Positions 10,226 to 22,449 of a stretch of 64,000 nucleotides of DNA are shown piece by piece. Origin of the DNA: Smallanthus sonchifolius (Eukaryota > Streptophyta > Magnoliopsida > Asterales > Asteraceae). Below the pieces are notes generated by a model. That model ran no database searches, was not told where the DNA came from, and saw only the letters and a list, made by a program, of their open reading frames with translations. Numbering within the stretch: position 1 is the stretch's first letter; each line of letters starts with the position of its first letter. The translations under genes and the position numbers were made by a program. Where the stretch lies: positions 4,843,501-4,907,500 of the forward strand of contig CM042042.1 of the NCBI GenBank assembly GCA_023525975.1. Direction: 5' to 3'.

Positions 10226-12734
10226 ATGCGGCTGTTCCCGATCAATTCGTCGCGAGAGCTTAGAGATGGTGAAAGTGATGAAGCTTTATTGTATCTTAAT
10301 GTATACGATCTGACTCCTGTTAATGATTACCTCTACTGGCTGGGCTTCGGAATCTTTCATTCTGGTATTGAAGGTATGAAAAGGATCGATTCTTGTTTGA
10401 ATTGGATATTGCATATTCTGATTCTGTAATTTATTTGAATGTTAATCTGATATGTTGTTATTGTTTGGGCTCTTTTGAATTCTGATTGTTTTGAGTGATT
10501 TTGGTGCATCAAATTATCAATTAGGCCTTTTAAGATTTCTGTAATTTTGTGGTGTTTAGTTACTTTGGGTACACTGTAGATGATAATGGAAAATGATGAA
10601 TCATGAATGTGATATTGGATCAATTAAAGAGACTAATTAAAGGAAGATCTTGAATGTTTAACTGATAAGTGATCTATAGATTGAATATATGAAAACAACA
10701 ATAAGTTACTAAGCTAATATGGAAGAGGAGCACAAGCACTAAGATCATGATTCATGAAGCCTGCAAAACCAGAGAGGATTGTTTCTAGACCAAATTGATT
10801 TAGAGAAAACCCTTGTATTTATAACGTTTGCATTTGGTATCATTATAATTTTCCATATCTTTGATGAAGTTTCCAAAAGTAGAATTGAAATTTGCAATAT
10901 TTTTTTTCTATGGCTTCAAAGTTATGGAAATCTTTGCCACACGAAGAGTTGTCATCGCCAAACCAATCACTGAAACAAGTTCCGGGTTAGAAGATTTTGC
11001 TGTTTTACCTTTGCCCTGTCTATAATCAATCTAAAGATTATAATATTGAGTTTATCTATGGCAACTGCCAATGCTACCACAAAACATAGGTTTTCTTTTT
11101 CTTTTTTTGGAAAGAAAAGGAAGCTTTAATCATGTTGAATGAGGTAACATATTGTCTCCCTTACTTTTTTCACATAAAAGAGTTGTGGTTAATTTCTTTA
11201 TTCATGTGCAGTATGGTTGATCAAGAATCCACTTCGTCATTGTTATTTCAATGTTTAGTGTGAATTTTGGAGCAACATTATTGATGGCATAAGTATTATC
11301 TTGATTACTTGCTTAGATCTTGCTGCTAGTTGATGTTGTTATTTACCTTATTTTACATAAAGTCTCTATATTGGTGGTTAGTATTGACCCAAAACACCAT
11401 GCAACTCTTTTCTGTCTCAATTTAATACCAAGCTATTCATCATGATTGTTATCCTAGCAGCAAACTGTTAAGTAATACATTTGCATTTTCTGTTGTAATA
11501 AACCAGTATATGACATGGAATATGCATTTGGGGCCCACGAGTACCCGACCAGCGGGGTGTTTGAGGTGGAACCCAAAAGTTGTCCGGGTTTTATCTTCAG
11601 GCGTTCCATTCCTTTGGGCACCACTAACATGTCTCCTACAGAATTCCGGTCATTCATGGAGAGTCTTTCCAATAAATATCATGGTGATACTTATCATTTG
11701 ATTGCCAAAAACTGCAATCATTTCACTAATGAAGTAAGCATCCAGTTGACTGGAAGACCAATCCCTGGATGGGTCAACCGTTTGGCTAAAGTCGGTAAGA
11801 ACTAATATCCTCTCATTTTGAATTTGGTTGACTTATTGACTTTCAAAACCATGGTCATTTGACCTTTTTGCAAAAAAATGTTGTTCTTGAGAAAATGAAA
11901 AAGGAAAACACTACACTTTTAAAGGAGTGATTTTGGGTGTAAAGTTTTCTTCCTTTTTTTAAAAAATTAATCTGTGCTTCAACAATTCATCCAAAACAAT
12001 CCATTTATTGTGGCTTGGTGTCTTTTTGGTATTGTTTTTCAAGAATGACTAGCTTGTAATCAACGACAGTTTGCAACGTCCATGACTCGTATTTATTTAG
12101 AATAATACAAGCTTCATAAGTCTTATTTTAACTTTGTTTAAAAGCTTGTTAAATTAAACTAAAAAGTTAGTAAACCGAAAAGGTTGGTCGCCTAAAGTAC
12201 TAATGAAAATACAAGATTATGAATACAAATTAACTGAGATATTTTTTTTATATTCAAATTTGATTCCAATATTCTAATTTTTCAGTGTTAGAAATGGGCT
12301 AAAATAATTAAAAAAACTCCAGCAAAAATAGGCAGAAAGATGAATATTACATTTAGATTCAAGGGTTTTGCACAATTAAATTAAAAGTTTTATTATTTTG
12401 GTAAACAGGTTCTTTCTGCAACTGTTTACTGCCAGAAAACATTCAAGTTGCAGCTGTCAGACATCTACCTGATCATGCAACATATTCCAGTGAGTCTCCA
12501 CTTTCTTTTTCATCAAAATATAAATATAATAAAAACCAATCTTCAAAAAATGTTGAAAATGAGTGTTTACCCAAAATTACCGTTGAAACAGATGAAGGGT
12601 CGGTTTCTGGTGATTCATCTTTAACAATGGAGAGTGAAGAAGATGAAGTAGATCATCATCTGTTAACTTCACCCAACAGTGATGTAGCATTTTTACAGGA
12701 CACACCAGTGAGACTAGCTAAAGACCTCCTTTAA
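10226..12734 (+). CDS. deSI-like PPPDE cysteine protease, 3 exons, 253 aa
   Basis: Spliced CDS: 10226-10373, 11507-11794, 12409-12734; both introns are GT-AG and the frame is open throughout. The product is a PPPDE-domain protein of the plant deSI-like group (At4g17486 type), a papain-fold family that removes SUMO or ubiquitin from proteins, presumably in cytosol or nucleus. Seen in the sequence: catalytic His45 in GFGIFHSGIEV, formed across the exon 1/2 junction region; the family signature EYAFGAHEYP at 54-63; and catalytic Cys119 in AKNCNHFTNE. The C-terminal tail is acidic and Ser-rich and ends in a conserved-looking VAFLQDTPVRLAKDLL. The 10226 ATG fits the family N-terminus (MRLFP...). 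An in-frame 'cca|gtgagt' at about 12490 is a good splice donor and could allow a shorter isoform. The enzyme activity is assigned from the family and not shown by the sequence. Confidence 0.92.
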
Positions 12735-14283
12735 TTATATTTTATCAGTAACTTACGATATAATCCGATGGCATTTTTATAGTTAAGTGTATAGGTTTTT
12801 CAAGAAAATAGGTTTCTGGAGCTTGTTGTCTTCATTCTTGAGTGCCACTTCTTCCTGGTAGAATGCTTATGTTGTCCTGTTGCTATGTTGTATGATCATT
12901 CTGTAACATGTTATGACATGATTAAGAAAAATGTTAAAAAACTTTAAAATGCCACTTTTTTTTCTCAGCAGAAAATTAGTGATGCTTGCGTATAAAATCA
13001 GCGAGTTTATAACACTTGGACTGACCGAACCATTTCAAACGGAAGTAAATCGGCCGGTTTGGGATTCAAACAGTTTAGTTAAGAATTTTTAGTGTGAATA
13101 TAAAAATTATAAAGTTATTAAATATTTAATGGAATCCTTTCTTACCAACCTTTGAATCCGTCAGCACAACTAGAGGTAATTATTTTGTCTCATAGCTTGA
13201 AAAGGACGATAAGAGTTTTAAAAAAGTAATATTTTGTAATTTAGTAGTGATAAAAACAATATCGTAATAATATGCCCAATTTATGTCCTTTTCATGAATT
13301 TCACTTGTTTAATCAAGTTTTGATAAATTTTTTAAAAATTATCCATGAAATTTGTATATGTTTCTTAATTGTTTTATTGAACTCTTGCTCTTTCTTTATC
13401 CGGGATAGGATCTCCCAAAAAATAAACTGGTATGGAACCTATAATTGTAAACCACGATCGAATCTATGGAAGTATTGAAATTCATAGATGTAGATCTCGG
13501 ACCTATGAATGAGGATATTCCCGAAACTGACAAAAAGTAATGAATGTGTTTGTGTTCGTCAATGCCACGAGGCCCATGACTAACCACCGTTGTCAACAAC
13601 ATATTTAAAATGCTACATTTTATTAATGTGTTCATGATGACCGCCAACTTTCGTCACCATCAACAACCTTCAATGATGGACCATTCAAAAAAACAAAATT
13701 TATATATTTAGGCCATGAAGCCAAATCGAGATGCTTAAACCGGATATCGTAACCAACATTGAAGGATGGAAGCATATATTGTTGCTATATGGTAAGTCAA
13801 GAATGTGGTAAGATGAATTTTCATGGTGACAAAATGTAATATAAGGTTCAGCAGAACGTGTGGCCAACACATAACCCATCACAACTCGTGCTATTGTGTG
13901 TGTCGAACAAACCACTAAACATTGTGTACGCCTCACATTTTTCTACCATGTGTCATGAATATCTACAACGCTCCACCACTCGTTCAACATGATAGGTTAC
14001 AAATGTTGATTACACCACTTACATGTGTGGTTGGTCCATAGATTATAAAACAACTACAAACAATGACTAATATTGTTCCCGAGTCTTTCATATTTGCATC
14101 ATAGTTCTCACCAAGAAACATAACATAAATTAGGATCCCCTATGTATGTTTAAATTAATATGTTTTAGTGATACATATTGTTAAAATTCCACGCCCTTAA
14201 ATAGCTAATGTAGTTCAACTCGTTGTTTAAAAACATAAATTTTATTCCAACAGTGTATTCTTTTTCAAACACCCACCTTTTTA
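12735..14283. other. Intergenic stretch, no gene recognised
   Basis: The first ~250 bp is the probable 3' UTR of the deSI-like gene. The remainder is AT-rich with scattered short open frames on both strands that have no recognisable domain. A patch near 13015-13080 ('gaccgaacc...cggccggtttggg') resembles hAT subterminal motifs. Confidence 0.5.
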
Positions 14284-14293
14284 TAAAAATAAA

Positions 14294-15248
14294 GAGTAAA
14301 TTACAGATATCGTCCTTTATGTTTATACCATTTTTCAAATATTGTCCTTTAACCAAAAAATTGTCAGAGATCGTCCTTTATGTTTACAAATCTTGCACGT
14401 TACGTCCTTTGGCCCTAACCCAGTTAAATTTCTTAGTTAAGTTTGAACATTTTTGTTAAAGGTAAGTACATTTTAGTCTTTTCACATATAGGGGCTAATT
14501 GTGTAATCTACTGACACTAATATAGGGACTATATTTGTAATTTGACCACCCCCAACACTACCCCCAGTCCCCACTTCTTCCCTACCCTGGAGATAGAGAG
14601 TTTTTTTTTTTTTTTTTTTTTTTTCCAAAAAGGAATTTATGCAAAACTTATTTACCAATTTGATGTTTTTAAAAAAATATTTACCAAATTAGTATTTTTA
14701 AAAAGTTTTTTGTATCTCACTTCTAAGATTATTGGACAAAAGTTAATAAATACCTAATAATTAATCATAGTCAACTATAAAGTTTGAATTGATAATTTTA
14801 ACCTCCTACGAATCTATATTATATAATAAATAAAGTTTTTTCAATGTCACGTGTCGCCTCCATATTTATTCTCATAATTTTTTTTTACCTCTCTTTCTTA
14901 TTAAATACACCTTTATATTTTATTAAATACACATATCTCTCTCTTATTAAATACACATATATATTCTATTAATAATATTTTTTTTTAAAATACTAATCTT
15001 TGTATTAATAAATCTCCTGACATATTTTAACGAGTGTATGTGTTAACAGATTATATTGTATTTCACGGGTTTAGTCACCCGTATAAAACACGAGTTTTTA
15101 AAAAATAAATATTTTATTACTTAATATATAGTATTATAATTATATTTATTACACCCGTGTAACACACGGGATTTTAACCTAGTTATATTATAGTTATAAG
15201 TCCAATCTCAAGGATATAATCATAAAGGACGATATCTGTAATTTACTC
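14294..15248. mobile_element. MULE-type MITE containing a Helitron
   Basis: The left end 'gagtaaattacagatatcgt' and right end '...gatatctgtaatttactc' form an inverted repeat of about 30 bp. A direct repeat 'taaaaataaa' flanks it at 14284-14293 and 15249-15258 (9-10 bp, the MULE range). No transposase is encoded. A Helitron at 14813-15182 sits inside it and is therefore younger. Confidence 0.85.
14813..15182 (+). mobile_element. Non-autonomous Helitron (copy B)
   Basis: It starts TCTATATTATATAATAAATA after an A and ends with hairpin 'cccgtgtaacacacggg', 'attttaac', CTAG before a T. It shares the start, the 'acgtgtcgcctcc' motif and the double subterminal hairpin with copy A at 6025. It is 370 bp long and non-coding. 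Confidence 0.85.
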
Positions 15249-15258
15249 TAAAAATAAA

Positions 15259-15936
15259 TAATTAAATATGCTATGTGAGAGAGGGCGGCCCACCATAACC
15301 CGTTTGTTGGTGTTTGGAATTCTACCAAATGGCCTCCAATGCTCACGCTTGAATTCAAACGGCACATAGCCATCCGTTTGTTTGCGTCGGAGCTGCTCTT
15401 ACATTGGCTTCAAGGCTAAAAGGACATTCAAGAACACAACGCATATTCGATCCTACCATGGATTGGGTCCTTGTTCTTCCCCAGGAAAATCCATCCGACC
15501 ACAATATCCAACCACGGTCTGGTTTCAGCATGCAACGACCAACACTTATATGATTTATTTCCAACTACCAACAAGAAAATTAAATAATAAAAATATATAT
15601 TTTAAAGTAAGTTAAACAATTGTGTAGTTTAACAATTGTATATTCTAAAAGTTAAATATTTTTAATATTAAACAAATGAATCAATCTCTTGTTGTTATTA
15701 GTGTTTTTACATATGATCCGGTCAGACTATCTTGTTGCCGTCGGTTTATAAAATTTTGATACCATATGACACAAGTTTGATAGGGATTAGAAAGAGACAC
15801 ATTGTTCACCTATATCCCTTATATTTATACGAACCCCTTTTTCCTCTTGTTCTCACTATATTACATACATATCTCTTACACACTTTACACACGCGCGCAT
15901 TTAACCAAAACCGTTGTTGAATTTATTCAAGTGTTA
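15259..15936 (+). promoter_or_regulatory. Upstream region of the acyl-activating enzyme gene
   Basis: A less AT-rich block at about 15280-15540 has no recognisable gene. A TATA-like 'ttatatttatac' lies at about 15819-15830, 107 bp before the start codon at 15937, a plausible core promoter spacing. Confidence 0.45.
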
Positions 15937-18612
15937 ATGAATAGACTTGCAAAGTGTTTAGCAAACTATGTCCCTCTTACGCCTCTCACTTTCGTCAAGA
16001 GGGCGTCCGTGGTTTATTCGAATCGGACTTCGGTGGTATACGAAGGAGTCCATTTCAACTGGAGCCAAACGTATGAGCGATGTTGCCGTCTTGCCTATTC
16101 TCTCCGCTCGCTTAATGTTGTCAAGAATGATGTTGTAAGTTTCTTGTTTTCTATATCTTGAATATGTTACACACACCATTCTAAACAAATTAAACATATA
16201 TAGATAATTTTTTATGTAGATATAACATTAGTTTTTTTTATAGAATATTATTGTATTTAACATTGATTATAATTTATAAGTATAGCGCTTTTTTAAACCA
16301 TGACAACACCCTCGAAAGTTTGGCAACAACCGTAAAGTGTGAGAGGGTTCAAGAATGTCGCTCGAATGGGTTAATTGTTTAATTAGGTTTTAAATGGGCA
16401 TTGGGTATTTGATTTAAATGGTTATTGCGCTTAATTGTTTAAATGGTTAACATATTTAGTTTAATTGATTTATAAGAGCATTCGTAGCCGGTTTGATATC
16501 TTTATCCTTATATTACACTAAAAATCATATATTTTTTCTCTCATTTTCAATTAAATAATATTTTTTATAACTTTATCATCACATTTTCTATCTCCCCCCT
16601 CACAACCACTTTTTAAAAAATATTAAAAAATTTATACAGGTGAACAATGTTTTCACAAATATACCAAAAAAATTATATATTTTCTCTTTCCTCCACTCAC
16701 AACTTCTTTAAACCAATCCTTAAAATATACAAAACGCAGTCACAAACATATACCAAACCGGTTGTGTATGCTAAGAGTTAATGAGCCAATGGGGATTAGT
16801 CCAATTAAGTATTTAGTTTATAATAGTTAAATTTTATGTTTCTTAATTAGCTTGTACAGTACTTATAAAATTTTAAAATCTTAAATTAATTTTCTTGAAG
16901 GTTGTTTCAAAATTTTACGAGGTTCAGTGTCAAAATTTCTTGGCGTTGCTTGGGATTTTATCACCTTCGGATTCAATTTTCGGGCTTGGAAGCCACAGTT
17001 TCTTGGCCAAACATGAATTTATAAGCTTAGCAATCAAGAAAACATAGTTTTTCATTTTTTTTAAAAATATGTTACAATCTATAATCAATGTCTCTTTAGA
17101 TATTAGGTTAAAAAAACTCTAGATTATTGCTCTTACTTTTCACTTTCATTGATCTATTAGGTGTCAATACTCGCACCAAACATTCCTGCCTTGTACGAGA
17201 TGCATTTTGCAGTTCCAATGGCTGGGGCAGTGATTAACACAATGAACACAAGGTTGGATGCTAAAAACATAGCCACCATTCTCCGTCATTCCGAAGCAAA
17301 AGTCTTCTTTGTAGACTATGAATTTGTTCCAATAGCATCTCAAGGGCTTCGGTTGTTGATGGCAGAGGGTGTGGATCACAACTCTTCAACCCAACAATCT
17401 ATGCCAACCGTTATCGTGATTGACGACATCGAAAATCCCACTCGGGTCGGTCTTGACAACAAGTTAGAGTATGAGCAACTTATCAAAGATGGTGATCCAC
17501 AATACAAAGGCGAAGATGTTGAAGACGAGTGGGATGCTATCGCGCTAAGTTACACGTCTGGAACTACCTCTGTGCCAAAAGGGGTGGTTAGTAGCCACCG
17601 TGCTGCTTTTCTGAGCACGGTGAGCTTGATTCAAGGATGGGGAATGAGTATCGAGCCGGTGTACTTGTGGTCATTACCGATGTTTCATTGCAACGGTTGG
17701 ACGTTTACTTGGGGTGTCGCCGCTAGAGGTGGCACAAACGTGTTGATACGCCATACCACGGCCGATGAGATGTACAAAAGTTTTTTAAGTTATAAGGTAA
17801 CTCACATGTGTTGTGCACCCGTTGTGTTGAACATTCTTTTAGAGGCTAAGTCTCATGAGCGTCGTGAAATAACCTCTAAGGTCAATATACTCACTGGTGG
17901 AGCGACGCCTCCTACCGGCCTCTTGGAGAAGATGGAAGAACTTGGATTCCACATAACTCATGCTTATGGCCTCACTGAGGCTACTGGGCCCGCCCTTTTG
18001 TGTGAGTGGCGGGCCGAATGGAATCAACTGCCTAGAAATCATCAAGCCAGATTAAAGGTTCGTCAGGGTGTAAGTATACTCTCCCTTGCGGACGTGGATA
18101 TTAAGGACAAGAAAACAATGGAGAGTGTACCACATGACGGGAAGACGATGGGAGAGATCGTACTGCGTGGAAGTAGCCTCATGAAAGGCTACTTAAAAAA
18201 TGAAGAAGAAAATGCAAAAGCCTTTCAAAACGGATGGTTCTTAACTGGTGATGTTGGAGTTATCCATCCCGACGGATACGTGGAAATCAAGGACAGGTCG
18301 AAAGATGTCATCATTTCAGGGGGAGAGAACATCAGCAGTTTGGAAGTCGAGTCAGTGTTATTTAAACACCACGCAGTACTTGAAGCCGCAGTGGTGGCCA
18401 TGCCTCATCCACGGTGGGGAGAGAGCCCTTGTGCTTTCGTTGTCTTGAAAGACACAGAAACCACGACTGAAACAGAACTCTTGGCATATTGCGAGAACAA
18501 TATGCCAAGATTTATGGTTCCTAAGAAGGTAGAGTTTGTGAAAACGCTACCAAAAACAACAACCGGTAAAGTCCTAAAACACGAGCTTAGGAAAGTCGCA
18601 ACTGCTTTTTAG
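15937..18612 (+). CDS. Acyl-activating enzyme (AMP-forming acyl-CoA synthetase, AAE1/BZO1-like), 2 exons, 549 aa
   Basis: Spliced CDS: 15937-16134 and 17161-18612, GT-AG intron of 1026 bp, open throughout. ANL-superfamily enzymes activate a carboxylic acid with ATP to an acyl-AMP and pass it to CoA. Seen: the clade-typical N-terminus ANYVPLTPLTFVKRASVVY; LAPNIPALYEMHFAVPMAGA just after the intron; the AMP-binding P-loop YTSGTTSVPKGV starting at Tyr197; MFHCNGW; the adenine-site motif HAYGLTEATGP; the GWFLTGD and RSKDVIISGGENIS hinge motifs; and the C-terminal catalytic lysine, Lys536, in PKTTTGKVLKHELR. All key residues are present, so it should be active. Substrate cannot be read from sequence; relatives use short-chain, benzoic or cinnamic acids. 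The last residues are KVATAF, so the C-terminal PTS1 tripeptide found in many peroxisomal relatives is absent, which suggests a cytosolic enzyme. The gene lies between two MULE-type elements. Confidence 0.93.
16476..16771. mobile_element. Harbinger/Tourist-like MITE in the intron of the acyl-activating enzyme gene
   Basis: The ends 'gagcattcgtagccggtttg' and '...aaccggttgtgtatgc' are imperfect inverted repeats, and TAA flanks both sides (16473-16475, 16772-16774), the PIF/Harbinger target. It is 296 bp, non-coding, and lies wholly inside the single intron. Confidence 0.6.
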
Positions 18613-19788
18613 ATATATGTAAGTACACAAGAAAACTTTGAAAAACAAATTTATTTTAATCATACTTTGTAACAAGACGCGCCATTATTATGTTACTATT
18701 AAAAAGAACATGCTAAATGTTTTTGGAATAATAATGAAAGGAAGCTAAACAATGCACTAGCAATTATACGGCGAAATGGTTTTTATTTTCTAAAATGATA
18801 CAATATAACAAAAATTTAGTAACTAGTTAACATTCCTATTCTTTTTACCATGAGAACCCGTAACGTAATTATTTATAATAGATGTTTTTCTAAAAATTCA
18901 TTAGATTATTGTTTTTCCTTTGATCCTTACGAACCGGTCTCATGATCAACAAAGACAAATCAACGACATAATTTCATGACAAAGAAATGAGACGAGTATC
19001 CGATCCATCCACCTATGTTTTGTGTTGCGTGTCATCGATCGTTAAGTCACCATAGCGTGAAATAACTTGTGACGATATTATCATCCAAATATTACAAGTT
19101 TGAAATTGTATATGAAAACTATCCCATGAAAGTAGATACATAGCCCTAGCTTTTGGTTACCGAACAAAAAAAAGAAGCATGGAAGCCTAGGCCTAGAACT
19201 CAGCCGCCCTTGAGAAGAAACTAATTCTTTGATTAATAAAGCAAACTAGCTTCTTAATCCGAAATGATGTCGCACGAGGATTGACGATTATTATAATTAT
19301 TATTATTATTAAAATTAGATTCTTTTTTAGCATTTATATTTGTCTTTTCTTATTTGCTTTTTATATTTAAAAGAATTTTGGTTTTCGTGTATCTATTTTT
19401 GACCAAAAGAACTAGTTAGTCTAACATTTTCAATTTCATCCGGTTCTAATGGTTTCTAATTTTTCCTAATTAACAACGACGTTTTAATGACATTCCATTT
19501 TTCTATTACATTTATGTGAAAAAACAAAAATATCCATGTTGGTAAAAATTTAAAATAAAGAGTAAATTTTGCTTCTAGTATGTGTGGTTTGTTCAAAATA
19601 ATATTTTTAGTACAATAGTTTTAATTTCATATTTTTAATACAATGATTTATTAATTGTCTCAATCAACTACGCGTCTCTAACGTTATTCATTTTCATGTC
19701 TTTTTTGTTGTTGAAAAGACGAGTGAGATAGTCTCTGAGACGGTGGTGGTGCTTAGTGGTTTGAGAGAGTGAGTGGGTTATGTTATAT
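18613..19788. other. Intergenic stretch, no gene recognised
   Basis: It begins with the probable 3' UTR of the acyl-activating enzyme gene. An ATT microsatellite lies at about 19295-19312. A lone MULE-like terminus 'agagtaaattttgcttcta' starts at about 19559 without a visible partner. Confidence 0.5.
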
Positions 19789-19797
19789 TTATGTAAT

Positions 19798-21057
19798 GAG
19801 TAAACTTCAGTTTTTGTCCCTGAGGTTTGAACCAAACTTCGGGTTTCGTCCTCCTGCAACACATATCATTCCTGACGTTTTATGTTTTAATAATTTTCGT
19901 ACCTGGTCTTTAACTCCACTAAAATTTCTGTTAGTTTTTATATGAAAGTACTAATATACCCCTTCATCTTCTTCTTCTTCTTCATCCTTAACCCACCACC
20001 ACTGACAGAAGTTGGAGTTGGAGTTGTTTTCGTGGTCACCGTCGCCGCTAGCACCACTTTTATCTATTTCATCATTTCCCCCAAAATTACCTTCCTTGTT
20101 ATGCATGAGCCCACCTTGACTGGATATAGAATCTAGCATAAACGCTTTCAATTGAACCTAGAATTGTGGAGAAGATCTTTTTCAGTTCAGTTGATGAAGA
20201 TTTAAACTAATTATCTTTATGGAAAAGAAAACCACCTGTAAACGAACCTAAAAAAAAACAGATTTAAAAGTAATTTGGAAAAGAAACAGATTAAAAGAAA
20301 AGAAACAGATGTATCTTGATTAAAAAAAACCCACCGGTAAACGGCCGAAAATATGTTTCTTCATCAACTTAAAAGGCCAGGGCGTAACAGATTTGAACGG
20401 CCGACAAAACCCACCAGCAAACGAACCTAGTTCTCCGGCTGGAAGTAATTCAAGTTCAACAACAATGGTTAGTTGAGCCAGATTTAATGTAGATTTGAGT
20501 CTGATGAGACGAGAGAGAATATATGAGTTTTAGAGAGAGAAATGCACATATGCTCCTGGGTCTGACCCAACTCCCCTTTTCTTTTTGATCTGCTCCATGT
20601 CTTCCACCTGTTCGACGAAAGTCCCCAGTGAAATCTACATTTGAATCGTTACAAACAAGCAAATTTGCTGACCCTAATTTCTCAAGGGATTCATGATTTT
20701 TTTCTTCTGAAATCTCTCTAATCTTGCATTATTTACTGTGATTTCTGTGCCCTAACTGGGGTTTTAATTTAGAGTAGTTGAGTGACAAGATTAAAGTTTT
20801 GTACGGATCTATTTGCTTGTTTTACTGGAAAACCCTGTAACAACTCCAACTCCAAAATCCGTCGGTGGGTTAAGGATGAAGAAGAAGATGGAAGGGCATA
20901 TTAGTAATTTTATATAAAAACTAACAATAATTTTAACGGTGTTAAGGACCAGAGATGAAAACTGTTAAAACATAAAACGTCAGGGATGATATGTGTTACG
21001 GGGGGACGAAACCTGAACTTTGGTTCAAACCTCAGGGACGAAAACTAAAGTTTACTC
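19798..21057. mobile_element. MULE-type element with ~230-bp TIRs and an unidentified core (Pack-MULE candidate)
   Basis: The left end 'gagtaaacttcagttttt' and right end '...actaaagtttactc' are inverted. The inverted similarity runs inward to about 20030 on the left and 20838 on the right, including the matched 'aacccaccaccactgacag' and 'cggtgggttaaggatgaaga' zones. A perfect 9-bp target duplication 'ttatgtaat' lies at 19789-19797 and 21058-21066. The core (~20030-20840) is more GC-rich than its surroundings and holds a Ser/Asn/Gly-rich minus-strand open frame at 20031-20151 that runs into the TIR. No transposase is present. MULEs often carry host gene pieces, so the core may be captured DNA; the source was not recognised. 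Confidence 0.8.
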
Positions 21058-21184
21058 TTATGTAATTTATATTCTTTTTAATTTTTTTTATTAAAGGGGT
21101 AAGTAAAACTTAAAAGAAAAAATGATTTGCCCACAAATCTAACTGTATAACCATACATGTGACACATGAAAGTATAACCTAACT

Positions 21185-21352
21185 GACACCGAGGATATTA
21201 TTCACAATATTAAATTTCTCGGTTTTCTTTGGTACTCTAATAGACCGAAGCGGAGTTGATGCATATTTTCGTTCATGTAATCGTTGTCGTTGTATTCCTT
21301 GTCTTGCCCCCTTGTTTTAAGGGGTGTTATGTTTATGAAATAAGCCTTTTAA
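21185..21352 (+). mobile_element. LINE 3'-end fragment
   Basis: The plus strand translates to 'HNIKFLGFLWYSNRPKRS', like the very C-terminus of the LINE at 1560-3043 (matching 'LNIKSLGFLWGYE' at about 2872). It is followed by the same kind of tail ('...gtgttatgtttatgaaataagcc') and a short oligo-A at about 21351. It is a heavily 5'-truncated insertion lying between the MULE element and the next gene. Confidence 0.65.
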
Positions 21353-21646
21353 AAAAATATTATATTTAGTTTATAACAAACCACGTGTAATAATTATTGG
21401 TCCCTTCTTGACTGCAGGCTTGTGATTAAATTAAAATTCCAAATAAAGACTTTTTTTTTAAATGGGTCAAATATTATTAATTTAAAAAATAAAATTCTTC
21501 CCCCCAAATTCTTTTCTTTCCATTTTCCACACAAACCACTTGTACCCCACGCATCACAACTTGTACCCAATTCTTGACTCCGTCTCCTCAACGACTTTTC
21601 TTCCCCAATTTAACCTTTCACAAGCTTCTTGAATTCAACATCTCTA

Positions 21647-22449
21647 ATGGCGGCCTTAAACTTCCTCATTTTCATCTTCTTCATCTTCACATCCATCCAT
21701 GTTTTTAACAGCAAACCCATCTCTAAAATCTGCAAACATGATCAACCCAACATTCATTTCCCATTCAAACTCACTTCATCATGCAAACACAATCAAACCA
21801 TGATCAATTTTCAAGATTACGGCGAATTGGGATTGAAATCGATATCATACAATCCCAACAAGCTCACGTTAACCGACCCGAAAGATTGTGTCTTTGAAGT
21901 GTTCTTGAACCTCAATCTTGATCCAACACCCTTTCGGTACTACCATGTTGTTAGAAACTACTCGTATTTGAATTGCTCGACCGCACTTCCGGGTTCTTTC
22001 GAACAAGTGCCGTGTTTGAGTGACTCTAAACACCATGTTTTTGTTGTGGAGTCAAAGTCAATGTCATCTTTGGATGTTCATGGTTCTTGTGAGGTTGTGA
22101 AGAGTGTTTTGATTCCGTTCGCGTATAGTTCTTACGCGTCGGATGATAGTTTCGGGCTTGATTTGAGTTGGGATTCTGGTGGTTTGATGGATTTTGTTGA
22201 AGAGAAAAGAGGGGTTGGTGTTGAATCTATTGTTGAAGGTATTGGTTTTATTTTTGAAGTCAAAGTCAAGATTTTTTTGTCAATGATTTTAAAAAGTCAA
22301 ATGTGTTTGTTTTCTTTGCAGGATTAGGTATGGTTGTTTTGGTTTTTGTGGTTGTGGGATTGGGATGTGTGAAGGTGTATTGTTGGAAGAAATCAAGAAG
22401 ATATGATCATGAATGGGAGAGGTTAGTTGGAGATCTTGAAACGTTATGA
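21647..22449 (+). CDS. Secreted/membrane protein like the ATL20-type ectodomain, lacking a RING domain, 2 exons, 239 aa
   Basis: Spliced CDS: 21647-22238 and 22322-22449, GT-AG intron of 83 bp. The first ATG in frame is 21647; nothing upstream offers a better start. Seen: a hydrophobic signal peptide (about residues 1-22); then a Cys-containing ectodomain starting KICKHDQPNIHFPFKL, the pattern of the GUB_WAK_bind domain of wall-associated kinases and ATL20-22 proteins; several N-glycosylation sequons (NQT, NYS, NCS); a single transmembrane helix GMVVLVFVVVGLGCVKVYCW at about 200-219; and a basic, then acidic tail of only ~20 residues. ATL20-type relatives continue into a RING-H2 finger; here the frame ends at a stop, and no RING is encoded within the next few hundred bases. 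It may be a natural ectodomain-only form or a truncated gene. Ligand and role are unknown; cell-wall pectin binding is only the family suggestion. Confidence 0.78.
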
